From NCBI GenBank assembly GCA_036266715.1, contig DATAXS010000032.1:1-18632 (forward strand): a stretch of DNA of 18,632 nucleotides, written 5' to 3'. Under the pieces are notes generated by a model. The model ran no database searches, had not been told where the DNA came from, and worked only from the letters and a program-made list of their open reading frames with translations. Positions within the stretch are counted from its first letter, which is position 1. Each line of letters starts with the position of its first letter. Below are positions 6,277 through 14,109 of the stretch, piece after piece. The position numbers were made by a program, and so were the translations under genes. Source of the stretch: DATAXS01 sp036266715 (GTDB taxonomy: Bacteria > Patescibacteriota > Minisyncoccia > UBA6257 > 2-01-FULL-56-20).

Positions 6277-6774
6277 ATGTTCGAGACTTTGGATAACATT
6301 TTCTACCGCATATCCGCGCGTTTTTTTGTCACTCCGGAAAAGATAGAAGCAGGCAGGCAGTTCCTGACGTTCTGCGTGATCGGCATCGGGAATACCATCA
6401 TAGACTTCGGCATTTACTATTGGCTCACGCGGTACACGGTATTTTTTAACTACGAAACGCCGCGGAAATACATTGCGAACTCCATTTCGTTCCTCGCGGC
6501 GACCACGTTCAGCTTTATTTTCAATCGCACGTGGACCTTCCGGCAGAAAGCGCGCCCGAGCCTCAACGAAGTCATGCGTTTTTATGCGACGACACTCTCC
6601 GGTCTTCTTATCAACAACGGCATTCTTTTCTTGTTTAACCAATATGGCGGCCTGAACGACATCGTTTCCAAGGCATTTTCCACGGTCTTCAGCACCGCAT
6701 GGAACTTTACGTTCAAAAAGATGTGGGTTTTTGCGCCGGAGGAGGCGAAGCAAGAACCCAAGAAAGCTTTTTAG
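6277..6774 (+). CDS. GtrA-family membrane protein
   Basis: The product is 165 residues with four predicted membrane helices, the usual GtrA layout: about 28-50 (FLTFCVIGIGNTIIDFGIYY), 64-84 (ANSISFLAATTFSFIFNRTW), 100-120 and 127-148. The paired motifs FIFNRTWTF and WNFTFKKMWVF are typical of GtrA proteins. GtrA-like proteins are thought to move polyprenol-linked sugars across the membrane or assist envelope glycan synthesis; the substrate here is unknown. It follows the DUF6496-like gene by 11 nt. An alternative start of the next gene would overlap its 3' end, but that gene has its own promoter-like site at 6802-6807. Confidence 0.85.
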   Translation: MFETLDNIFYRISARFFVTPEKIEAGRQFLTFCVIGIGNTIIDFGIYYWLTRYTVFFNYETPRKYIANSISFLAATTFSFIFNRTWTFRQKARPSLNEVMRFYATTLSGLLINNGILFLFNQYGGLNDIVSKAFSTVFSTAWNFTFKKMWVFAPEEAKQEPKKAF

Positions 6775-6801
6775 GGCTGGCGCTCAGCGCGCATTTTCTG
6801 G

Positions 6802-6807
6802 TAGAAT
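6802..6807 (+). promoter_or_regulatory. Possible -10 element of the ABC transporter operon
   Basis: TAGAAT preceded by TTTTCTGG lies 8 nt before the ATG at 6816, the same short-leader geometry as before the PAP2 and infB genes. No convincing -35 is seen. Confidence 0.4.
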
Positions 6808-6815
6808 GGAATTAC

Positions 6816-7631
6816 ATGGGTTCTCCTGAAGTATCAAACATAATTGAGGTGAAAAGCCTCGTAAAGAAGTTTAAGGACTTTGCGGCGGTGAACGATATCT
6901 CCTTTTCGGTTGGCGCGGGGGAGATTTTTGCCTGCCTGGGGCCGAACGGCGCCGGGAAGAGCACGCTCATCAAGATGCTCATCACGCTTCTTGCGCCCAC
7001 GAGCGGGGATGCCACGATAAACGGGCACGATATTGTGCACCATGCCTCGGAGGTGCGGAACACCATCGGCTACGTGCCCCAGGCCATTTCCGTGGACGGC
7101 ACGCTCACCGCATACGAAAATCTGATGCTCTTCGCCCGCCTTTACGACATCCCCGCCGCGGAGCGCAAGCCGCGCATTAAGGAAGCGCTGTCGTTTTTGA
7201 AGCTTGAGGACCATGCGAATTCGCTTGTGCGGACGTTCTCCGGCGGCATGATCCGCAAGATGGAGATCGGCCAGGCAATGCTCCACCGGCCGAAAGTTTT
7301 GTTTTTGGACGAGCCGACGACGGGCCTTGACCCCATCGCCCAGCAGAGCGTGTGGGGGCATCTTTCCGACTTGCGCAACAGCATGGGCACTACGATTTTC
7401 TTTTCCACGCACAACATGGACGAGGCGGACGGCGTGAGCGACCGCGTGGCCATCATGAACCAGGGGAAGGTCGCCGTCATCGGGACGGTTACGGAATTGA
7501 AGGAAAAGACCAAAAAGCCGAATGCCACACTGGAAGACGCGTTCATTTTCTTTTCGGGAAACAGCTTGACGGACACGGGCAACTTCCGCGATATCCGCAG
7601 GACGCGCCAAACGGAAAAAAGGTTGGGATAA
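6816..7631 (+). CDS. ABC transporter ATP-binding protein (DrrA-like, ABC-2 exporter)
   Basis: The product is 271 residues from ATG 6816; a longer frame from 6699 would run through gtrA and adds no conserved sequence. Motifs in order: Walker A GPNGAGKST (42-50), Q-loop YVPQ, signature FSGGMIRKMEIGQAM, Walker B KVLFLDEPTTGLDP, and the H-loop FFSTHNMDEAD. This set and the daunorubicin-exporter-like C-terminal part place it with ATPases that drive ABC-2 type permeases. It powers export by ATP hydrolysis at the inner face of the membrane. Its partner permease starts one base behind the stop. The cargo (drug, lipid or polysaccharide) cannot be deduced; GtrA upstream hints at envelope glycans. Confidence 0.92.
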   Translation: MGSPEVSNIIEVKSLVKKFKDFAAVNDISFSVGAGEIFACLGPNGAGKSTLIKMLITLLAPTSGDATINGHDIVHHASEVRNTIGYVPQAISVDGTLTAYENLMLFARLYDIPAAERKPRIKEALSFLKLEDHANSLVRTFSGGMIRKMEIGQAMLHRPKVLFLDEPTTGLDPIAQQSVWGHLSDLRNSMGTTIFFSTHNMDEADGVSDRVAIMNQGKVAVIGTVTELKEKTKKPNATLEDAFIFFSGNSLTDTGNFRDIRRTRQTEKRLG

Positions 7632-7632
7632 T

Positions 7633-8412
7633 ATGCCGATGCACTATATTTTAGAAACAATTAAGAAATCCTGGATATTGACCGAGTCGGAAGCGCGGAA
7701 ACTTTTTCACGATCCAACCGAGCTCATTTCCCGCGCCGTCCAGCCCATCCTCTGGCTCGGCATCTTCGGCGAAGCGCTTAGCAAAGTGCGCGCCATTCCC
7801 ACGCAAGGCTTTACATATCTACAGTTCATTACGCCGGGCATTCTCACGCAGTCGGTCGTCTTCGTTTCCATTTTCTACGGCCTCTACATTATTATGGACC
7901 GCGACACGGGCATCCTTCAGAAGTTGCTCGTGACGCCCACGCCGCGCCTTGCGCTCGTGTGGGGCAAAATGCTTTCCGCGGGCCTGCGCGGACTTTGCCA
8001 GGCCATCATCGTTTTTATTTTCGCGTTAATCTTGGGCGTCGCGCTGAACATATCATTTTTGTCCATCGTGGGCGTCATCGTCATTGTGCTTCTTGGCGCC
8101 GCGGTCTTCACCGGAATTTCCATGATAATCGCTTCTATTGTGAAAACGCGTGAGCGGTTTATGGGCATCGGCCAGGTCATCACGCTGCCGCTGTTCTTTG
8201 CTTCCAATGCCATCTACCCGATCTCTATTATGCCCGGGTGGCTGCAGGTTGTGGCGAACCTCAATCCGTTGAGCTATATGGTGGATGGTTTGCGCGCGCT
8301 CATGCTTACGAACTCGGCCGCCGGCGTGGGGTTTGATATCTTCGTGCTTGCGGCAGTTGCACTCGTCATTTCGGCGGTGAGCGCCTGGATGTACCCGAAG
8401 GTGGTGATATAG
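7633..8412 (+). CDS. ABC-2 type transporter permease
   Basis: The product is 259 residues with about six membrane spans and the ABC-2 membrane pattern: an N-terminal cytoplasmic part (ESEARKLFHDPTELISRAVQP), a conserved GLYIIMDRDTGILQKLLVTP loop, and near the end FFASNAIYPISIMPGWLQVV followed by NPLSYMVDGLRAL, the family's C-terminal signature. It forms the membrane channel for the ATPase encoded one base upstream. ATG 7633 is used; a second ATG at 7639 is possible. The gene ends convergently with the minus-strand Fn3 gene, 21 nt away, with no obvious terminator between them. Confidence 0.9.
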   Translation: MPMHYILETIKKSWILTESEARKLFHDPTELISRAVQPILWLGIFGEALSKVRAIPTQGFTYLQFITPGILTQSVVFVSIFYGLYIIMDRDTGILQKLLVTPTPRLALVWGKMLSAGLRGLCQAIIVFIFALILGVALNISFLSIVGVIVIVLLGAAVFTGISMIIASIVKTRERFMGIGQVITLPLFFASNAIYPISIMPGWLQVVANLNPLSYMVDGLRALMLTNSAAGVGFDIFVLAAVALVISAVSAWMYPKVVI

Positions 8413-8433
8413 GGTTTGTGGCGCCCCGCGCAC

Positions 8434-10941
8434 TCAGAGCGTGATTCCCTGTGCCGCGACAACATCTTCTATTTTATGCTGTGTGATGGGGCCAAGATAT
8501 CCGTTCGCAGGTTGGATATTGTTCGCCTGTTGAAATTTTATGAGCGCTGTCTGGGTTAACGATCCGAAGTATCCGGTAAACAACGCCTGCGGATAATATC
8601 CTTCATCGTTCAAAAAGGTTTGGAGTGCGGCGACGTCGTTGCCCTGGTCGCCCTGCGACAGGTCGCGAGAAAAAGGTGACGATTGGATAACGGAGGGTTT
8701 TGCGGAAGCCGCTTCGAGCGCTATGCGGGTCGGCGCATCCGCAATGCCGGTCGCGGGGAGATCATTATTCGTTTGAAACTGCGTAAGCGCACTTTGCGTA
8801 AGCGGACCGAAATATCCCGTCACAAGTCCTTCGGGATAGATCGCAGGATTTTGCGCGAGCATCAATTGGAGGTGTTCCACGTCATGGTTCTGCGCGCCGG
8901 GCGCGAGATCGCTCGCGAACGTAAACGTTGGGGTCGTTTGTACTTCCGACGGAACGGCCGCCAAATCAACCTGCTCATTTCCCGCCATCGGCGTGACGGA
9001 GACAAGATGCGGCTCCGAAATGCCGCGGAAGCTGCCGAGGGTATATACCGCGTAGTGATAGGTCTCTCCGTTCACCACGTCCGTGTCGGTAAATGCGCCG
9101 CCGCGGCCTTGGTAGATGACCACGCCGTCATTCTCGTGTTCCGGTGACCCGCTCGTACTGCGGACGATGCGTACCTGGAACGTGGTTGCGGTCGGGCCGA
9201 AGGAATTCCAGAGGAACGCCACCTGCCCGTCGAGGCCTTCCGTCTTCACGATCTCGGGCGTCGGAGGAAGATTCGGGATCGCCCCGCCGTTCGCCGTGAT
9301 GCTGTTGAGGATTGCCTGGGGGATATTCGTATTCGGCGTGCCAGTCAGATCGGGAATGGCAGGTATGCTTGACGTACTCTCCGTCACTTCCTCTTCTAGT
9401 TCTTCCAGTATCTTTTCTAACTCGGCGACGGTGCTGGTTGTCGTGCTTGTGGGTAGCGCAAGTGTGGTCGTTGTTCCAATCGGCACCTCCACCGTTTCCG
9501 AAGCGATGGATTCGGTACCGGTCGCGACCTCTTGGGCCGCCACGCTCGACGAAGCCGTGGTAAATACAAAATCTTTTGAGATGGCGGCGTTTTTTAATAC
9601 ATCGGCGGATAGCACCTGGAAATGGTATGTCGTGCTTGGCACGAGACCCGTGAGCGAGATTTCATGGCTGTTTTTGAGCGTTATATCCTCAACTTCTCCC
9701 ACTTCGTACCCGGCTGTCGTTCCATAGCGCACAAGTGAATCGGCCAGGGTATCGGTATTCCAAACGATGGTCGCGGTCGTCGTGCCAACCGACTGGGCGG
9801 CGATGCCGGAAAGTGCAGGCGCGGATTCCACGGGAGCGATCACTTGCGGCAACGTGGTAAATTCAAGTTCACCTACGGTCGCGGTTTCGCCCGAGGCGGT
9901 TTGCGAGGTCACTTTATAAACGTATGCAGTTCCCGCAGAAAGTCCCGTAAGCGTAAACTGATGGGAAAGCGATTGCGTGCTCGTCGCGACGCTCGCGCCA
10001 TAAGCATCCGTAACGCCATAATCAATGCGCCCGTCGGCTTCCTTGTTTGTGCTCCATGCAATCGTCACTGTGGAAGTAGCGAGCGCTATGGCTTCCGGCT
10101 GGATGATGGTAAGGGGGGTCGCGATTGGTCCGGACGAGGTCGGCTCTTCTTCGGGTGGCGGGGCAATTTCTATCACCGGCAACGAATTCGTTATAAATGT
10201 ATCATCGAATGAAGCGATCGAGTTTCCCGATTCGTCCGTTGCGATCACGCGGTAATGATAGGTTGTTTCCGGTTGAAGACCCACGAGCGTTGCCGTTTGC
10301 GCCACGCTGAACTCCTCGCTCGGCGGCGTGGATGAACCATAGTTCTCCGTTGTGCCATATTCGATTTGAACTACTGCTAATTCGTCGGTCGTTATGGAAA
10401 ATGTCGCACTTGAGGTGGCCGTGCTCGCAATCGCCACACTCGTTATCTGTGGCGGCGTTTCATCCACGAACACCGGTTCGCTCGCCGTAACGAATGTCTG
10501 GTTGGCGGAATAGGTCTTATTGCCGTCCTCATCAACCGATGCGATCCGATAATGATATTCCGAACCGGCAGTGAGGCCAGTGAGGGTCGCAATGTGTTCA
10601 AGCGACGGGCCGTTCTCCGTGGTCGAGGCGTTGTATGCCGACGTCGGCCCGAACTCAACCCATCCGTATGACGCTTCGTCCGTTGCCCAGACGATGTTGA
10701 CTTGCGTCGGGTCTACGGAAACGGCAGTGATTGAAAGAATAGTTGGGGGAATCGTATCGGGTGCTGGCTCTACCGTGGGGGCAACCGGAGCCGTACTCGT
10801 CGGTTCGGTGGCGGTCGGTTCTGGTGCCGTTGTAGTCGTTTCAACGGTCGGAGTCGTAAGCTGGCCAAACGCAGCAAGGGGTTGAAGTATGAAAATAAGA
10901 CCAACTATTAATGCGCCGCCAACGTTTAAGAATCTTTTCAT
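8434..10941 (-). CDS. Secreted Fn3-like repeat protein with two C-terminal peptidoglycan-binding domains
   Basis: The product is 835 residues. An N-terminal signal peptide (MKRFLNVGGALIVGLIFILQ, cleavage about residue 26) precedes a Thr/Pro-rich linker. Four related Fn3-like/purple-acid-phosphatase-N-like beta domains follow (about 65-155, 168-255, 275-365, 370-465), each with a W-T/S-T-D core and an ETTYHYRV-like strand. Then come a Ser/Thr/Glu linker, another Fn3-like domain (about 565-660), and two PG_binding_1 domains (about 675-750 and 757-830) with the repeated phrase GYFGPLTQSALTQFQ/GYFGSLTQTALIKFQ. It is probably anchored to peptidoglycan and displays the Fn3 stalk outwards, for adhesion or wall maintenance. 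Its ATG follows the DUF389 stop by one base, so it is translationally coupled. Confidence 0.88.
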   Translation of the reverse strand: MKRFLNVGGALIVGLIFILQPLAAFGQLTTPTVETTTTAPEPTATEPTSTAPVAPTVEPAPDTIPPTILSITAVSVDPTQVNIVWATDEASYGWVEFGPTSAYNASTTENGPSLEHIATLTGLTAGSEYHYRIASVDEDGNKTYSANQTFVTASEPVFVDETPPQITSVAIASTATSSATFSITTDELAVVQIEYGTTENYGSSTPPSEEFSVAQTATLVGLQPETTYHYRVIATDESGNSIASFDDTFITNSLPVIEIAPPPEEEPTSSGPIATPLTIIQPEAIALATSTVTIAWSTNKEADGRIDYGVTDAYGASVATSTQSLSHQFTLTGLSAGTAYVYKVTSQTASGETATVGELEFTTLPQVIAPVESAPALSGIAAQSVGTTTATIVWNTDTLADSLVRYGTTAGYEVGEVEDITLKNSHEISLTGLVPSTTYHFQVLSADVLKNAAISKDFVFTTASSSVAAQEVATGTESIASETVEVPIGTTTTLALPTSTTTSTVAELEKILEELEEEVTESTSSIPAIPDLTGTPNTNIPQAILNSITANGGAIPNLPPTPEIVKTEGLDGQVAFLWNSFGPTATTFQVRIVRSTSGSPEHENDGVVIYQGRGGAFTDTDVVNGETYHYAVYTLGSFRGISEPHLVSVTPMAGNEQVDLAAVPSEVQTTPTFTFASDLAPGAQNHDVEHLQLMLAQNPAIYPEGLVTGYFGPLTQSALTQFQTNNDLPATGIADAPTRIALEAASAKPSVIQSSPFSRDLSQGDQGNDVAALQTFLNDEGYYPQALFTGYFGSLTQTALIKFQQANNIQPANGYLGPITQHKIEDVVAAQGITL

Positions 10942-10942
10942 T

Positions 10943-11620
10943 TTATTTTACATTGCGCTCGGACGCGTCTAAACGATGTTTTGTGGCACGATACTCTTTC
11001 CGGAGGCCGAAAGCGGAAAATACGATTGCGCTGGCCGCAAGAATGCCGGCGACATTCAAAACAAAGATTGTGAACGTCGTCACGGCAAATGTCCAGTTGG
11101 CGTCAGCAATTCCCACACCGGTTGCGACGAGCGGTGGCATGAGAGATACGGCGATGCCGATGCCAGTCATGGCAGCACCGACCTTCACGCGCACGAAGCC
11201 ATACGCGGCAATCGCTCCGGCGACGAGCGCGATGATCGTCGCGATGTAAAGATTGCCTCCAAAAGAGATGAACACGGGATCAACGCGGATATATCCAAAA
11301 AGAAGCGTCCCAAGCCACGCAAGCACGATAGCCGCTAGGAGCGACGCGATGAGCATCCCGAGAGAACGCAGTGCGAGCCGCATATCGCCCACCGTGATGC
11401 CGAGACCCAGGGCAAGGATGGGCGACGCGAGCGGGGCGACGATCATGCTTGCGATGAGCACCGGAATACTGTCGGTAAAAATCGCGAGGAGCGCAAAGAG
11501 AATCGCGCCTGCGACGAGAAGATAAAAATCGCGGTCGGGAATCGCACCATCCAAAATGCCCACGATTGCAACCCGCCTGCTTTCTTCGTCGAACGGCCGC
11601 GGAGCGTATAAAAACGACAT
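10943..11620 (-). CDS. DUF389 family membrane protein
   Basis: The product is 225 residues with about six hydrophobic segments. Conserved DUF389 phrases include DSIPVLIASMIVAPLASPILALGLG (residues about 49-73), the glycine-rich VGAAMTGIGIAVSLMPPLVATGVG, and the final helix NVAGILAASAIVFSAFGL. The family's biochemical role is not established. The ATG directly abuts the mscL stop (no gap) and the stop is one base before the Fn3 gene, so it is the middle gene of a three-gene operon. The C-terminal tail is basic and cytoplasmic (RKEYRATKHRLDASERNVK). Confidence 0.87.
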   Translation of the reverse strand: MSFLYAPRPFDEESRRVAIVGILDGAIPDRDFYLLVAGAILFALLAIFTDSIPVLIASMIVAPLASPILALGLGITVGDMRLALRSLGMLIASLLAAIVLAWLGTLLFGYIRVDPVFISFGGNLYIATIIALVAGAIAAYGFVRVKVGAAMTGIGIAVSLMPPLVATGVGIADANWTFAVTTFTIFVLNVAGILAASAIVFSAFGLRKEYRATKHRLDASERNVK

Positions 11621-11932
11621 TTAATTTTTCCCGTCCTGTTTTTCCAATTCAAGAAATTTTCTCGCGACGAGGAATATGAGGAGCGCTAAGATTATGAAAT
11701 TGATCATGTCTGCCACAAATGTTCCGTAAGCGATCGTGATGGGCCCGATGCTGATCGTCGCGGTTTCCCACGATTCAATGGAGAGCAGCGGCGCCACAAT
11801 CGGCAGAAAAATATCCTTTACGAACGAACTGACCAACCCCGAAGTCGCCTCACCCACGATAAAAGCAACCGCGAGAGAGGCAACCTTGTATTCTTTCAGG
11901 AACTTGACGAATTCTTTAATGAAATTATTCAT
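11621..11932 (-). CDS. mscL: Second MscL-type mechanosensitive channel
   Basis: The product is 103 residues: N-terminal helix FIKEFVKFLKEYKVASLAVAF, TM1 with the GEATSGLVSSFVKDIFLPIV pattern (VGEA replacing the usual VGAA), a periplasmic loop, and TM2 DMINFIILALLIFLVARKF. It lacks the zinc-ribbon tail of the MscL at 4647-5063, and the two are clearly divergent, so a recent duplication is unlikely. As a tension-gated pore it would release solutes during hypo-osmotic shock. It heads an operon with DUF389 and a wall-binding protein (0-nt and 1-nt gaps), which suggests a joint role at the envelope. Confidence 0.88.
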   Translation of the reverse strand: MNNFIKEFVKFLKEYKVASLAVAFIVGEATSGLVSSFVKDIFLPIVAPLLSIESWETATISIGPITIAYGTFVADMINFIILALLIFLVARKFLELEKQDGKN

Positions 11933-11967
11933 TTTACAAAGGATACGAGCCGGGAAAGTACGCCCTT

Positions 11968-11973
11968 AGTGTA
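11968..11973 (-). promoter_or_regulatory. Extended -10 of the mscL-DUF389-Fn3 operon
   Basis: On the minus strand TACACT is preceded by GTGC, an extended -10 form, about 35 nt before the ATG at 11932. The -35 region has no good match. Confidence 0.4.
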
Positions 11974-11989
11974 GCACGTTAGCTCAAGC

Positions 11990-12240
11990 ATGAAGCTGTT
12001 TCCATTCTCTGAACTGCATTTCAAAAAAATAGCAAAACCCGAGGCCGGAAGGTCTCTCAAACCGATGCACTACTGTGCGGAGGCGGAAGGAACCTCACTG
12101 CTCGGCCCGCAGCGGGCCTGCGCTTGCGGAACCCTCGGTTCCGCACTGCCGCCGAAGCGGCGGCCCTCCTTCACGGAAGGGACGGCGCGTCCCTTCCGAC
12201 CCATCCCTCCATGTTCGATTCCTCCCACTCAGACAAGCAG
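11990..12240. other. Non-coding palindrome-rich region
   Basis: There is no credible gene. The GC-rich part holds four consecutive short hairpins: 12104-12118 (GGCCCG/CGGGCC), 12126-12144 (GCGGAACC/GGTTCCGC), 12148-12164 (GCCGCCG/CGGCGGC) and 12174-12198 (CGGAAGGGACG/CGTCCCTTCCG). Loops are 3 nt. A 16-nt stretch at 12076-12091 repeats the 3' end of the tRNA-Ser gene (12320-12335). An open frame crosses the region but runs through the hairpins and into the tRNA. Confidence 0.7.
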
Positions 12241-12316
12241 GCAAGAAATGAAGAGCAGTACTTTGAGGACATTAAAAAGAGCCCATGGCCGCAAAGTACT
12301 GCTCTTCATTTCTTGC
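12241..12316 (-). repeat. 25-bp hairpin behind tRNA-Ser with conserved centre
   Basis: Arms 12241-12265 and 12292-12316 are perfect complements; pairing continues inward with two mismatches to a 12-nt loop (TAAAAAGAGCCC on the plus strand, 12273-12284). It begins 5 nt behind the tRNA-Ser 3' end. The 19 nt ACATTAAAAAGAGCCCATG (12269-12287) are identical to the centre of the hairpin behind tRNA-Leu. The T-run is in the loop, not behind the stem, so it is not a standard intrinsic terminator. Confidence 0.85.
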
Positions 12317-12321
12317 TGTTG

Positions 12322-12408
12322 CGGAGGCGGAAGGATTCGAACCTTCGAAGGGATTTCTCCCTTAACATCTTAGCAGGATGCTGCCTTAAGCCGCTCGGCC
12401 ACGCCTCC
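12322..12408 (-). tRNA. tRNA-Ser(GCU)
   Basis: The gene is 87 nt on the minus strand. The acceptor stem GGAGGCG pairs with CGCCTCC, and the discriminator is G, as in serine tRNAs. The anticodon stem GCATC/GATGT holds the loop CTGCTAA with anticodon GCT, reading AGC/AGU. A long variable arm (AAGGGA/TCCCTT) and the T-loop TTCGAAT are present. The 3' CCA is not encoded. It is transcribed away from infB from an overlapping promoter and is followed at once by a long hairpin. Confidence 0.95.
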
Positions 12409-12425
12409 AAAATCGCTGCTAAATT

Positions 12426-12447
12426 ACTCCGTAATAGTACACGGAGT
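12426..12447. promoter_or_regulatory. Dyad centred on the tRNA-Ser -10 (operator-like)
   Basis: ACTCCGT (12426-12432) and ACGGAGT (12441-12447) form a perfect 7-bp inverted repeat with an 8-nt centre that contains the tRNA-Ser -10 element. Such placement is typical of a repressor site, but no cognate protein is evident, and chance cannot be excluded. Confidence 0.35.
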
Positions 12448-12462
12448 GCTTGTTTTTATCAA
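12434..12462 (-). promoter_or_regulatory. Promoter of tRNA-Ser
   Basis: On the minus strand TTGATA (12462-12457), a 17-nt spacer and TACTAT (12439-12434) form a near-consensus promoter. It overlaps the divergent infB promoter by 13 bp in the -35 regions. Confidence 0.7.
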
Positions 12463-12478
12463 GATTTTCTGCTATAAT
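12450..12478 (+). promoter_or_regulatory. Promoter of infB-rbfA
   Basis: TTGTTT (12450-12455), a 17-nt spacer and the perfect TATAAT (12473-12478). The infB ATG at 12488 lies 9 nt behind the -10, so the message is leaderless or has a leader of only a few bases. Confidence 0.75.
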
Positions 12479-12487
12479 TCACGGGTT

Positions 12488-14080
12488 ATGGCAACGGCAA
12501 TGCAACCAAAAACGGACAATGCGGGGATAAAGACGGCGCAGAAATCGCGGCCGCCGATTGTGGTTGTGGTGGGGCACGTGGATCACGGGAAAACCACGCT
12601 TTTGGACTACATCCGCAAAACAACCGTGGCCGCGCGCGAAGCGGGCGGTATCACGCAGGCGGTGGGTGCGTACGAGATTGAGCATGGTGGCCGCAAGATT
12701 ACTTTTATAGACACGCCAGGGCACGAGGCATTCGCGGCGATGCGTTCGCGCGGTGCGCAGGCGGCGGATTTGGCAATACTCGTGGTTGCCGCAGACGAGG
12801 GCGTAAAGCCGCAGACCAAGGAAGCGATCAAGACGCTTGAAGACGCCAAGACACCGTTCATCGTGGCGTTCAATAAGGTGGACAAACTGTCCGGCGGCAA
12901 TTTTGAAAAAGCGAAGACGGAGCTGATGAGCGCGGGCGTGTTGCTGGAGGGTTATGGCGGGACGGTGAGCTATCACGCGGTTTCTGCAAAAACGGGCGAA
13001 GGCGTGGACGAACTTTTGGACCTGATCCTGCTCGCTGCGGACCTGGAAAATTTGACGTACGACCCCGCCGCGCCTGCCTCCGGCTTCATCCTTGAAGTCC
13101 GGCGCGATCCACGGCGCGGCATCGAAGCCACCGCAATCGTAAAGAACGGCACCTTGCGGCGCGGCGATGCGATCGCGACCCCCACCGCGCAGGGGAAAGT
13201 AAAAATCCTGGAAAACTTTTTGGAAAAAACGGTTCCGGAGCTCGCGCCCTCCGCACCTGCGGTCATCATCGGCTTTGAATCGTTGCCCGCGGTGGGCGAG
13301 GAGTTCGCAGTGGGCGGTGCGTCGGGGGAGGCGGGGGTACTGCGGCAGGCGGCGCTCACGCGATCGGCCGCTGCATCATCCGCGGAAAAAGCGGCCGCCG
13401 CCAAAACCAAAACGCCCATCACGCCCGGTGCTGCTGCGGCGAAAAAGGAGACCACGCTCAATTTGATACTCAAGGCGTCCGATTCGGGCTCGCTTGAGGC
13501 GCTCTCGCTCGTCCTTAAGAACGTGGGCATAAAGGCAAAGGACGTTTCCGCAGGCGCAGCCGGCACGCGGGCGAAATCGCTCAATATAATAGAGGAGTCG
13601 GTGGGCGACATTACGGACGGCGACGTAAAGCACGCGCTTGCAACGAACGCCACCATAATCGGTTTTAAGAACCGCGTGGAAAAAGGCGCCTTGATGCTCG
13701 CCGACGCGCAGGGCACCACGATCATTACTTCCAAGATCGTCTACGACCTTGCGAAAGTGGTGGAGGATTTCTTGACGGGCGCGGCCGGGCCGCAGGCGGC
13801 AGGCGAATTGGAGGTACTCGCGATCTTCAACCAGGAAAAAGCGGACAAGCAGCTCGTGGGCGGCCGCGTGGTGAACGGTCTCTTCCGCGGCAAATCGTCT
13901 TTCGAAATATTGCGGCACGGGCCGGATGGCCACGAAGCGCCTGCAGGTATGGGCCGCGTGCTCGGCCTCCGCGAAAAAAAGGCGGAGATCACGCAGGCCG
14001 AGAAGGGAAAAGAGATCGGCGTGCTCGTGAATTCCCAGGGAATGATACAAGTGGGGGACAAGCTCGTCATTCGGAAGTAG
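12488..14080 (+). CDS. infB: Translation initiation factor IF-2 (short form)
   Basis: The product is 530 residues, about the length of the conserved core only; the long N-terminal region of E. coli IF-2 is absent. The G domain starts at about residue 20 with GHVDHGKTT (G1), then GGITQ (G2), DTPGHEAF (G3), NKVD (G4) and SAKTG (G5). Domain II follows, then an Ala/Lys-rich linker (AAAKTKTPITPGAAAAKK, about 312-330), domain III with ILKASDSGSLEAL, and the C-terminal fMet-tRNA-binding domain ending GMIQVGDKLVIRK. IF-2 places initiator tRNA on the 30S subunit and promotes subunit joining with GTP. ATG 12488 is chosen over the in-frame GTG at 12446, which lies upstream of the TATAAT. rbfA follows after 29 nt. 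Confidence 0.95.
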   Translation: MATAMQPKTDNAGIKTAQKSRPPIVVVVGHVDHGKTTLLDYIRKTTVAAREAGGITQAVGAYEIEHGGRKITFIDTPGHEAFAAMRSRGAQAADLAILVVAADEGVKPQTKEAIKTLEDAKTPFIVAFNKVDKLSGGNFEKAKTELMSAGVLLEGYGGTVSYHAVSAKTGEGVDELLDLILLAADLENLTYDPAAPASGFILEVRRDPRRGIEATAIVKNGTLRRGDAIATPTAQGKVKILENFLEKTVPELAPSAPAVIIGFESLPAVGEEFAVGGASGEAGVLRQAALTRSAAASSAEKAAAAKTKTPITPGAAAAKKETTLNLILKASDSGSLEALSLVLKNVGIKAKDVSAGAAGTRAKSLNIIEESVGDITDGDVKHALATNATIIGFKNRVEKGALMLADAQGTTIITSKIVYDLAKVVEDFLTGAAGPQAAGELEVLAIFNQEKADKQLVGGRVVNGLFRGKSSFEILRHGPDGHEAPAGMGRVLGLREKKAEITQAEKGKEIGVLVNSQGMIQVGDKLVIRK

Positions 14081-14109
14081 CACCGCGTGCGAATTTTTTA
14101 ACAATTGCC

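Noticed and set aside
11990..12373. 127-residue open frame
   Set aside because: It crosses four palindromes, the 25-bp hairpin and part of tRNA-Ser; part of its peptide is simply translated tRNA.
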